This document shows positions 8,573-15,849 of a stretch of DNA of 27,082 nt, one piece after another (the first letter of the stretch is position 1; each line of letters opens with the position of its first letter). The notes below the pieces were generated by a model. It ran no database searches, had not been told where the DNA came from, and saw nothing but the letters and a program-made list of their open reading frames with translations. Both the position numbers and the translations under genes were made by a program. This stretch comes from CAZUZD01 sp964624465. GTDB lineage: Bacteria > Planctomycetota > Planctomycetia > Isosphaerales > Isosphaeraceae. The stretch spans positions 1-27,082 of the forward strand of contig CAZUZD010000043.1 in assembly GCA_964624465.1 (NCBI GenBank). Reading direction: 5' to 3'.

Positions 8573-9688
8573 ATGCGCGAGGTTCTGCTGCGGTTGCTCG
8601 AGCGGCTCGACGCCGGCCATGAGGTCCTGCTGACCCAGGTGGTGGAGACGCGCGGCTCGACGCCCCAGAAGGCCGGGGCCCTGATGCTCGTCGAGCCCGA
8701 CGGGGGCCAGGTCGGCACCCTGGGCGGCGGCTGTGTCGAGGCCGAGGTGAAGCAGAAGTCGATCCGACGGCTCGGCCAGCCGGGCGCCGAACGGCACACG
8801 TTCGTGCTCGACCACGACTACGCCTGGGCCGACGGCCTGATCTGTGGCGGCCGCATGACCATCCTCGCCGAGGCGCTCCAGGGCGAGCCCGCCGCCCGGT
8901 ACGTCCGCGCCCGACTGCGATTGCTGGACGACGGCTCGGGATCGACCGAGGTCGTCGCCGTCGATCCCGAGGCCGCCGGGTGGACCGGCCCGGTCGGAGC
9001 CCGCTGGCTGTTCGATGCCAGCGGAACGCTGACGGCTTCCTATCCCCCGGGCCTGCCCGCCGAGGTGGGCGCCGGACCGGTCGTCGCGCTCGACCAGCGA
9101 CCCCGGCCCAGCCTGACCCGGGGCCTGGCGGCGTTGCCCACACTCCCGAGAATCCGACTGCTCATCATCGGGGCCGGGCACGTCGGCCAGGCGGTGGCGG
9201 CGCTGGCCAGCCAGGCGGACTTCGAGGTCTGGGTGGCCGACGACCGCCGCCAGTACGCCAACCCCGACCGCATCCCCGCCGCGGCCCGGCACATCGTCTG
9301 CCCGATCGACGACCTGCTGCGGCATTGCGAGATCACCACGCAGACCTACGGCCTGATCGTCACGCGGGGCCACGGCCACGATCAGGAGGCGCTCCAGCTC
9401 CTGGTACCAACGGTCGCCCCGTATGTCGGACTCATCGGCAGCCGCCGCAAGATCCGCATGATCTTCGAGGCCCTCCGCGCGGCGGGAATCGCCGAGTCGG
9501 ACCTCGCCCGCGTCTCGGCGCCGGTGGGCGTGAACATCGGCTCAGAGTCCGTGACCGAGATCGCCATCAGCATCGTGGCCGAGCTGGTCGCCCGCCGGAA
9601 CCTGGGTCAACGGGGTGCCGTCGGGAACGCATTCACCGAGGCCGAGGATGTCGACGCCGAGGCCGCCGGCGGGCGCGGGCCAAGGTGA
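8573..9688 (+). CDS. xdhC: XdhC/CoxI-family molybdenum hydroxylase maturation protein
   Basis: 371 residues with both family domains. The N-terminal XdhC domain has GSTPQKAGALML (28-39) and the conserved-Cys motif GGGCVEAEV (51-59). The C-terminal NAD-binding-like Rossmann domain has GAGHVG (200-205), then RGHGHD and GLIGSRRK. XdhC proteins bind molybdenum cofactor, help its sulfuration and insert it into xanthine dehydrogenase or related hydroxylases. ATG at 8573 is the first start that gives a family-like N-terminus; upstream in-frame codons cross the maf promoter area. The stop overlaps the GTG start of the next gene by four bases (GTGA), so the two are translationally coupled. No hydroxylase subunit genes are visible in the window. 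Confidence 0.92.
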   Translation: MREVLLRLLERLDAGHEVLLTQVVETRGSTPQKAGALMLVEPDGGQVGTLGGGCVEAEVKQKSIRRLGQPGAERHTFVLDHDYAWADGLICGGRMTILAEALQGEPAARYVRARLRLLDDGSGSTEVVAVDPEAAGWTGPVGARWLFDASGTLTASYPPGLPAEVGAGPVVALDQRPRPSLTRGLAALPTLPRIRLLIIGAGHVGQAVAALASQADFEVWVADDRRQYANPDRIPAAARHIVCPIDDLLRHCEITTQTYGLIVTRGHGHDQEALQLLVPTVAPYVGLIGSRRKIRMIFEALRAAGIAESDLARVSAPVGVNIGSESVTEIAISIVAELVARRNLGQRGAVGNAFTEAEDVDAEAAGGRGPR

Positions 9689-10299
9689 GCACCGCCATCG
9701 TGCCCGCCTGCGGCACCAGCCGGCGGATGGGGCGCCCGAAGCTGATCTTGCCACTCGGCGACCAGACCGTGATCGCGACGGTCGTCGCCGCCCTGCGCGC
9801 CGGCGGGGTGGTCCGGGTGCTGGTCGTCGTCCCCCCGGCTGGAACGGTCGAAGGAGCCGGGATCCTGGCCGCCGAGGCCGCCACGGCCGGGGCCGAGCTG
9901 GTGGTCGCGCCGGAACCGCCGGCGGACATGCGCGGATCGATCGAGCTGGGCCTGCGGCATCTGGCCCGGACCGATTCGACCTCCGACCCGATCCTGATTG
10001 CCCCGGCGGATTCGCCGGGATTGACCGCCCGGCTGGTCGCGCGCCTGCTGGCCGAGTCGGCCGCCGGGCCCGGCTGGATCCGGGTCCCCTGGGTGGACGG
10101 CCGGCGCGGGCATCCGCTGCTCCTGCCGCGCGACCTGGCGTTCCAGATCCCCACCCTGCCGGCGGGCGTCGGGGTGAATGCGCTGCTGACCCGCTTCGCT
10201 GATCGGGTTGTGCCCTGCGCGGTGGACGAACCCGGGGCGCTGGAGGATCTGGACACGCCGGACGACTACTGCCGCCTCGGGGGCCGGCCCCTGGACTGA
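9685..10299 (+). CDS. mocA: MocA-like molybdenum cofactor cytidylyltransferase
   Basis: 204 residues of the MobA/MocA nucleotidyltransferase fold. The N-terminal nucleotide-binding loop reads PACGTSRRMGRPK (7-19), where most relatives have LAAGxSxRMGxPK. DMRGSIELGL (81-90) and APADSPG with D109 are the substrate/metal-binding strands, and GRRGHP near residue 140 is typical of MocA. MocA attaches CMP to molybdopterin, making the dinucleotide cofactor used by xanthine dehydrogenase-type enzymes, which fits its coupling to xdhC. The start is GTG at 9685 inside the xdhC stop (GTGA overlap); the next Met is already within the nucleotide-binding loop. The Leu-Ala to Pro-Ala-Cys change at the head of the loop is mildly unusual. 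Confidence 0.88.
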   Translation: MSTAIVPACGTSRRMGRPKLILPLGDQTVIATVVAALRAGGVVRVLVVVPPAGTVEGAGILAAEAATAGAELVVAPEPPADMRGSIELGLRHLARTDSTSDPILIAPADSPGLTARLVARLLAESAAGPGWIRVPWVDGRRGHPLLLPRDLAFQIPTLPAGVGVNALLTRFADRVVPCAVDEPGALEDLDTPDDYCRLGGRPLD

Positions 10300-10336
10300 T
10301 GCTGACGCCAGATGCCGGCGAACCGGCCCGGCCTCT

Positions 10337-10364
10337 TTGCGGCCCATTTCGGGACGGTTAGACT
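10337..10364 (+). promoter_or_regulatory. Candidate promoter for the ABC-2 transport unit
   Basis: TTGCGG at 10337-10342, a 16-base spacer and TAGACT at 10359-10364 (4 of 6 to TATAAT). It is 75 bases before the chosen GTG start and follows the mocA stop, so it would separate the transporter unit from xdhC-mocA. Confidence 0.45.
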
Positions 10365-10438
10365 GTCTCGGACGCTCGTCACAGCCTTGAGCCCCTCGGG
10401 ATCCCGCGATCCCGTTCCCGTCATTGCCGAGGTGGCCC

Positions 10439-12949
10439 GTGTCGGTCCGGACCTTCCGTCGTCTTGGACTCGCCCTGTTCGCGCTGGCGCTGGGGCACGG
10501 CCTGGCCACCAGGGCCCCGGCGCAGGCGCAGGACCCCGCCCCCACGAGCGAGCCCGAGGCCGTCCAGGACCTCTCCGACCTGGACAAGCTCACGGAGAAG
10601 CTCGCGAAGGACAAGAAGAACCGGCCGCCGTTCGAGTTCTTCCGCAGCCAGGTCGCCCCGTTCGACGTGCTGCCGTTCGCCAAGCCGAACCACTGGTCGA
10701 CGCTGGCCATCGAGCTCCGGTCCAACGACAGCAACTTCGAGGGTCTGCTCCAGACGACTTCCGAGGTCGGGGGCCGGCCGCAGGTCCCGCTGTTGGACAT
10801 GCCCCACGCGATGATCTACGGTCGCGACGCCTTCCTCGCCAAGGAGCAGTCGCTGAACCGCAGCCTCCAGATGCTGCTCCCGAAGATCCCGAAGACCCTG
10901 TACGTCGAGCTGACGCAGCCCGGCGCCATCCGACCGAACGCGGGCTGGGAGGCGTCGCTCCAGAAGCTCGAGACGCACCAGATGTGCGTCGTCGTCCTCT
11001 GCCCCGACCCCAGCCTGTACAACTCGTGGTCGACCATGCTGGCGACGCTGCCCGCGTCCGGCGATCCGGACCGCACCACCCGCGATCGCCAGCGCTACTA
11101 CCGCATGGTGCTGCCCCAGGTGCCCGATCGGCCCAACCTCTCCGCCCACCCGCTCACCTGGACGACGATCAGCCACCTGGTCTGGGACGGCTTCGATCCC
11201 CAGGACCTGTCGATCGGCCCCCTGAGCCAGCAGCAGGCGATGCTCGACTGGCTGCACTTCGGCGGCCAGATCCTCATCGTCGCCAGCGGACCGAAGCAGC
11301 TCGCGCTTCAGGAGAGCTTCCTCGGCCCCTACCTGCCGGCCGACTCCTCCGGCGCCGTCAGTCCGCTCCTGGAGACGGACCTCGCGGGACTCTCCGAGGC
11401 CTATCTTCCGCCCCAGGGCGTCGTCAGCGACCTGCTGCTGGGCAACGTCCCGGTCAGCCAGCCGAAGCGGTACGGGCCGGTCGAGAAGCTGTCCCCCACG
11501 GTCGATCGGCCGCTGATGCTCACCGGGCTGAGGCCCCGCGAGGGCGTCGAGGTGGTCGTGCACCCACTGAGCCCGACCGATCCGAGGCCCCTGGCCGTCG
11601 AGCGCCGCGTGGGACGTGGGCGCGTCCTGATGCTGGGCGTGAACCCCAATGACCCGGCCCTGGCGGCCTGGCGTGGGCTCGATACGCTGGTCCGTCGGCT
11701 CCTGCTGAGGCGTCCCGAGGAGGTGTGGGGCACCAGCGGCAACCGACCGGCCTATCAGCCGCTCTCCGGGCCCGAGTTGACCTGGACCCGCTTCCTCACC
11801 CGCGATCTGGGTGCCACGCCGGTCACCTCGGACACCGACCCCAACCAGCCCACGATCCCCGGTGACCTGGTCTTCTCGAACGCCCCGGTCTCGGCCTGGC
11901 TCGACAACGGCACGATCCCTTCGACGACCCGCGACACCCTCGAGAAAGCCTCGGGGATCACCATTCCGGGCGCCCCGTTCGTGCTCCGGGTGATCCTGGC
12001 GTACCTGATCGCTCTGGTGCCGCTGAACTGGCTGCTCTGCCGCTATGTGCTGCGTCGCAAGGAGCTGGCCTGGGTCCTGGTGCCGTTCCTGTCGTTCGGG
12101 TTTGCCTACGCGGTCGAACGTGCCGCGGCCTATGACCTCGGCTTCAATTCGGCCTGCGACGAGATCGACGTCCTGGAGCTTCAGGGCGCCTCGGGCCGGG
12201 CGCACCTGAGCCGGTTCGCCTCGCTCTACTCGACGGGCCGGGTGGACTACCGGATCGCTTACCCTCAGGATCCCACCGCGCTGGCCCTGCCCATGCGCTC
12301 GTATCAGGCCCTGCGCGGCGAGCAGGCCCAGTTCGCCAGCTTCCAGTCGTCGCCCGTGCCCGCCCTGGCGGACTTCCGGGTGCAGCCTCGCAGTCTGGCC
12401 ATGTTCCGCTCCGAGGCAATCGTCGACCTGGGCGGCGGGATCGAGCTCGTCGGCGACCCCGTGGGCGGCAAGGTCGTCAACGGCAGCGACCTGGAGCTGC
12501 ACGACGCGGTGCTGATCGACGTCGAGGGTGCCCGCTACTGGCCGCTGGGCCGCATCGCCCCCTGGCCGAGGACGCCGGAGGCCCAGGCCGGTGCCGGCCA
12601 CTCGATCGCGCTCGGGGCCCCGCAGCCCTTGCCCGATCCCGCGATCGAGGCCACCTGGCCCGCCGTCGGGACGACGCCCGAGGCCCCGAGCTGGGCCGAT
12701 CTGGATGGCTACCTGAGGCTGCTCCGGGACTATCGCTGGTCGGCTCCCGAGGAGCGTGGCGAGCTGCGGCTGGTGGCCTGGGTCCGCGAGGTCCACCCCG
12801 GTCAGTCGATCGAGCCGGCGGTGGACCGGCATCGTGGCTTCCGCCTGGTCGTGGCCCACCTCCGTTATGGCCTGCCAGACCCCTCGGAGGCGAGCTACTC
12901 CCAGAGGCCCGAGGCGCCGGCGGTCGACCCCGAAGAGTCGGCGCCGTGA
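10439..12949 (+). CDS. Signal-peptide protein with two central membrane helices, ABC-2 system partner, function unknown
   Basis: 836 residues from GTG at 10439, chosen because GAGGTG ends 5 bases before it and a hydrophobic signal segment (LGLALFALALGHGLA) follows at once; an in-frame TTG five codons upstream is an alternative. Residues 35-505 are a large presumed extracytoplasmic domain including GGQILIVASGP, which resembles the glutamine-amidotransferase-like domain of GldG-type proteins; that resemblance is tentative. Two membrane helices (about 514-538 and 542-565) are joined by the basic loop RYVLRRKE, so the C-terminal 270 residues, beta-rich, would again be outside. The next two genes are an ABC ATPase and an ABC-2 permease on the same strand with gaps of 88 and 73 bases, so this is probably the dedicated extracytoplasmic component. 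Substrate unknown. Confidence 0.75.
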   Translation: MSVRTFRRLGLALFALALGHGLATRAPAQAQDPAPTSEPEAVQDLSDLDKLTEKLAKDKKNRPPFEFFRSQVAPFDVLPFAKPNHWSTLAIELRSNDSNFEGLLQTTSEVGGRPQVPLLDMPHAMIYGRDAFLAKEQSLNRSLQMLLPKIPKTLYVELTQPGAIRPNAGWEASLQKLETHQMCVVVLCPDPSLYNSWSTMLATLPASGDPDRTTRDRQRYYRMVLPQVPDRPNLSAHPLTWTTISHLVWDGFDPQDLSIGPLSQQQAMLDWLHFGGQILIVASGPKQLALQESFLGPYLPADSSGAVSPLLETDLAGLSEAYLPPQGVVSDLLLGNVPVSQPKRYGPVEKLSPTVDRPLMLTGLRPREGVEVVVHPLSPTDPRPLAVERRVGRGRVLMLGVNPNDPALAAWRGLDTLVRRLLLRRPEEVWGTSGNRPAYQPLSGPELTWTRFLTRDLGATPVTSDTDPNQPTIPGDLVFSNAPVSAWLDNGTIPSTTRDTLEKASGITIPGAPFVLRVILAYLIALVPLNWLLCRYVLRRKELAWVLVPFLSFGFAYAVERAAAYDLGFNSACDEIDVLELQGASGRAHLSRFASLYSTGRVDYRIAYPQDPTALALPMRSYQALRGEQAQFASFQSSPVPALADFRVQPRSLAMFRSEAIVDLGGGIELVGDPVGGKVVNGSDLELHDAVLIDVEGARYWPLGRIAPWPRTPEAQAGAGHSIALGAPQPLPDPAIEATWPAVGTTPEAPSWADLDGYLRLLRDYRWSAPEERGELRLVAWVREVHPGQSIEPAVDRHRGFRLVVAHLRYGLPDPSEASYSQRPEAPAVDPEESAP

Positions 12950-13037
12950 GCCTGCGGATGGTGTTCCTGCGGCTGTCCCCCGCTCGCTCGCACTGGCGGA
13001 CGAGGCCTCATTTCCCCGGTTCCCGGATGACGCGCCC

Positions 13038-13967
13038 ATGATCGAGGTCCGCGGGTTCAGCAAGCGCTACGGCGAGTTCGTGGCCGTCGACGACCTGTCG
13101 TTCTCGATCGGTCGCGGCGAGATCTTCGGCTTCATCGGGCCCAATGGCGCCGGCAAGAGCACGACCATCCGGTTCCTGGCGACCCTGCTGCGGCCCACGG
13201 CCGGCGACGGGTTCGTGGCGGGCCACTCGGTCGTCACCGACCCGATGGCCGTGCGTCGGGTCATCGGGTTCATGCCCGACGACTTCGGTGTTTACGACGG
13301 CATGAAGGTCTGGGAGTTCCTCGACTTCTTCGCCGTCGCCTACGAGATCCCGCGGGTCCAGCGCAAGCAGATCATCGGGCAGGTGCTCGAGCTGCTCGAC
13401 CTGACCCAGAAGCGCGACGACTACGTCAACGGCCTCTCCAAGGGCATGAAGCAGCGGCTCTGCCTGGCGAAGACGCTGGTCCATGACCCGCCGGTGCTGA
13501 TCCTCGACGAGCCGGCCAGCGGCCTCGACCCCCGGGCCCGCATGGAGATGAAGGCGCTGCTGTCGGAGCTGAAGGGGATGGGCAAGACGATCCTCGTCTC
13601 CAGCCACATCCTCTCCGAGCTGGCCGACTTCTGCACCTCGATCGGCATCATCGAGCGCGGCAAGCTGCTCGCCGCCGGCAGCATCGGCGACATCCAGCGC
13701 CAGATTCGCCAGCACTGCGTGCTCAAGATCCAGCTCCTGGAGCCCTCCACCGACCGCGCCGCCGCCATCCTCCGCGACGACCCCGGGGTGCGGCAGCTCG
13801 AGACCTTCGACCACACGCTAACGTGCGAGTACGAGGGGCCCGAGCAAGATCAGGCGCGATTGCTCACGCGGCTGATCGGCGCCGGCATCGGCGTTCAGTC
13901 GTTCGGCGAGGTCGAGCTGAGCCTCGAGGAGGTGTTCATGATGATCACCAAGGGCCACGTCCAGTAA
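13038..13967 (+). CDS. ABC transporter ATP-binding protein (ABC-2 / drug-export type)
   Basis: 309 residues. Walker A is GPNGAGKST (34-42), the signature is LSKGMKQ (133-139), Walker B is VLILDEP (153-159, catalytic E158) and the H-loop is SSH (H190). The C-terminal 90 residues are the accessory domain usual in ABC-2 exporters and GldA-like ATPases. At the Q-loop, where a Gln usually sits after the strand, the sequence reads GFMPDDFGVYD, so Asp81 replaces it; this MPDxFGVYD form appears in a recognisable branch of the family. ATG at 13038 aligns with the family N-terminus (MIEVRGFSKRYG). It energises the permease encoded next, together with the upstream secreted partner. Confidence 0.95.
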   Translation: MIEVRGFSKRYGEFVAVDDLSFSIGRGEIFGFIGPNGAGKSTTIRFLATLLRPTAGDGFVAGHSVVTDPMAVRRVIGFMPDDFGVYDGMKVWEFLDFFAVAYEIPRVQRKQIIGQVLELLDLTQKRDDYVNGLSKGMKQRLCLAKTLVHDPPVLILDEPASGLDPRARMEMKALLSELKGMGKTILVSSHILSELADFCTSIGIIERGKLLAAGSIGDIQRQIRQHCVLKIQLLEPSTDRAAAILRDDPGVRQLETFDHTLTCEYEGPEQDQARLLTRLIGAGIGVQSFGEVELSLEEVFMMITKGHVQ

Positions 13968-14040
13968 TCGTCGCGCGCCTCAGAGCCGATCGATCGCCAC
14001 GCCCCGGTGCTCCGCACGCACTCGACCCCCGGAACGAGCC

Positions 14041-15717
14041 ATGCTCCGCGACAACCCCGTGCTCGCCCGCGAGCTGCTGGTCAACCTCCGCTCGACGAAG
14101 GCGTTCGTGCTCCAGTTCGCCTACGTCGCGTTCCTGGGCACGCTGGTGTACGTCGCCTGGCGGAACCTGGTCAGCAGCGAGGGGGTCAGCGGCCTGACGC
14201 AGGTCAGCTCGGGGGCCGCGCAGAGCCTCTTCGAGCTGTTCTTCCTCGGCCAGTTCTTCCTCGTCGCGCTGGTCGCCCCGACGTTCGCGGCGGGCAGCAT
14301 CACCGGCGAGAAGGAGCGGAAGACGTACGAGATGCTCCTGGCCAGCCCGCTGGAGCCCATGACGATCCTGGTCGGCAAGCTGCTCAGCTCGCTGACGTAC
14401 TTGGTGCTGCTGATCCTCTCCAGCCTGCCGCTGATGATCCTCTGCTTCCTCCTGGGCGGCATCCTGCTCTCGGAGATCGCGCGGGCGTATCTGATCCTGA
14501 TCCTGGCCGCCGGCACCTTCGGGCTGATCAGCGTCGCCTGTTCGAGCTACTTCCGCCGCACCAGCTCGGCGCTGGTCGTCAGCTACCTGGTGATCCTGCC
14601 GCTGGCCCTGATGTGCGTGGCCCTGACGCGCACCACGAACACGATTGCCCGCGACTTCGTCTCCATCGCCGTGCTGCCCCCGTGGTGCCTGGCCATCTGG
14701 ACCGTGGTGGCGATCCTCGTGAACCGCCGGCTGCTGCACCCACCGGACGTCGGCAGCGAGGGCAAGGAGGTCGTCGACGAGGAGGAGGAGATGAAGTACG
14801 CCATCGGCGTGATCATCGACCGAGACCTCTTCCCCGACAAGCTCTTCGCCCCGCCCAAACGCACCGACCTGATGCCCGACGGCGCCAATCCGGTGCTCGA
14901 GAAGGAGCTGCGCAGCGAGATCTTCAGCCAGGGCACCCTCATGCTCCGGCTGGTGATCCAGGTCAGCATGCTGCTCTCGATCCCCCTGATGGCCGTGCAG
15001 CTCTTCTTCCGCCCCGAGTGGGCGGGCTACTACGTCTCGTATGTCCTCGTGTTCAACATGCTCGTGGGCCCGGTCTTCTCGGCCGGCAGCATCACCCAGG
15101 AGCGCGAGCGCCAGACCCTGAGCCTGCTGCTGACGACCCTGCTGACGCCCGGCCGGATCGTGATCGCCAAGCTCATGGCCGCGCTGCGGGTCTCGACCGT
15201 GCTCACGTTCCTGCTGACCGAGCAGATCCTGCTGGCCTATGTCCTGATCCCCGAGCTGCGCAACCGGTTCTGGACGCTGGGGATCTTCCTGGCGATCATC
15301 CTGGTCTGCTGCCTGACGACCTCGACCGTCGGCCTGCTCTGCTCGGCCCTGACCCGGCGCACGGCGGCGGCGATGGTCCTGTCCTACTGCATCCTGCTGG
15401 TCCTGTTCGCGGGCCCGATCGGGGTGGGCCGGTTCCTCCAGAACTTCTCGAACGTCGAGCAATCGCGGCTGACCGCGCTCACGATCACCAGCCCGTTCGC
15501 GGCGGCGATCAGCGTGAGTATCCCGGTCGACACCTCGCTGAGCGCGGGCCCCGTGGCCGTTGACGGCGTGATGGGCGGGATCGCCGTGCCAGGACTGGGC
15601 GTCTTGCCGGTCTGGGCGGTGTACCTGGTCGTGAATCCGCTGCTCTGCCTGGTGCTGATTGGCGTCACCTTCGTGGCCTTCCGCTGGCTCTGGTGGCGGG
15701 CGGGCGCGGCGGCCTGA
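14041..15717 (+). CDS. ABC-2 family permease with internally duplicated halves
   Basis: 558 residues with about 12 hydrophobic segments, twice the size of a usual ABC-2 permease. Two halves share three landmarks: DNPVLARELLVNLRS (4-18) with ANPVLEKELRSEIFS (282-296); FAAGSITGEKERKT (82-95) with FSAGSITQERERQT (346-359); and RRTSSALVVSYL (172-183) with RRTAAAMVLSYC (439-450). The offset is about 265 to 278 residues. A charged cytoplasmic linker (about 235-280, EEEEMK) joins them. ABC-2 permeases normally work as dimers of six-helix subunits, so this protein is probably a fused pseudo-dimer. ATG at 14041 begins the first repeat and there is a GGAACGAG stretch before it. It partners the ATPase 73 bases upstream. 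Substrate unknown; export of polymer, lipid or protein is possible. Confidence 0.9.
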   Translation: MLRDNPVLARELLVNLRSTKAFVLQFAYVAFLGTLVYVAWRNLVSSEGVSGLTQVSSGAAQSLFELFFLGQFFLVALVAPTFAAGSITGEKERKTYEMLLASPLEPMTILVGKLLSSLTYLVLLILSSLPLMILCFLLGGILLSEIARAYLILILAAGTFGLISVACSSYFRRTSSALVVSYLVILPLALMCVALTRTTNTIARDFVSIAVLPPWCLAIWTVVAILVNRRLLHPPDVGSEGKEVVDEEEEMKYAIGVIIDRDLFPDKLFAPPKRTDLMPDGANPVLEKELRSEIFSQGTLMLRLVIQVSMLLSIPLMAVQLFFRPEWAGYYVSYVLVFNMLVGPVFSAGSITQERERQTLSLLLTTLLTPGRIVIAKLMAALRVSTVLTFLLTEQILLAYVLIPELRNRFWTLGIFLAIILVCCLTTSTVGLLCSALTRRTAAAMVLSYCILLVLFAGPIGVGRFLQNFSNVEQSRLTALTITSPFAAAISVSIPVDTSLSAGPVAVDGVMGGIAVPGLGVLPVWAVYLVVNPLLCLVLIGVTFVAFRWLWWRAGAAA

Positions 15718-15720
15718 GGG

Positions 15721-15744
15721 GACCCGGGCCGGGTCGGGGCCCTT
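15721..15744 (+). terminator. Candidate stem-loop at the end of the ABC-2 unit
   Basis: GACCC (15721-15725) pairs with GGGTC (15731-15735), and the overlapping GGGCC/GGCCC can form an alternative stem. It starts 4 bases after the permease stop and is followed by CCTTGATT, only a weak T-tract. Placement between one operon and the next strong promoter is the main support. Confidence 0.3.
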
Positions 15745-15752
15745 GATTCGCA

Positions 15753-15780
15753 TTGTCAGGCCGGGGCGAGCCGCTAGAAT
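15753..15780 (+). promoter_or_regulatory. Promoter for the envelope-glycan gene run
   Basis: TTGTCA at 15753-15758 (5 of 6 to TTGACA), a 16-base spacer and TAGAAT at 15775-15780 (5 of 6 to TATAAT). This is the best sigma-70-type match in the window, with a predicted transcript start near 15787 and a leader of about 60 bases before the ATG at 15850. Confidence 0.65.
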
Positions 15781-15849
15781 GCCGCCCGCCCGAGTCTGCG
15801 CAGGATGCCGCAACGGGGCGTTGTGGGGGCCAGGGAGGGTCCCGATCCG

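Noticed and set aside
7274..9379. 701-codon minus-strand frame across maf and xdhC
   Set aside because: It overlaps well-identified genes in another frame or strand and shows no family motif.
9685..10299. Assignment as MobA (molybdopterin guanylyltransferase)
   Set aside because: The coupling to xdhC and the GRRGHP motif favour the cytidylyltransferase MocA used by hydroxylases over the guanylyltransferase MobA.
10314..10327. Small hairpin GCCGG-CGAA-CCGGC after mocA as terminator
   Set aside because: Only five base pairs, with CTCTTT ten bases later, and it sits at the edge of the proposed promoter. Too weak to call.
10421..13063. 880-codon open frame on the minus strand
   Set aside because: Antisense to the secreted ABC partner, Gly/Arg/Gln-rich without motifs. 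The plus-strand gene has a ribosome site, signal peptide and membrane helices.
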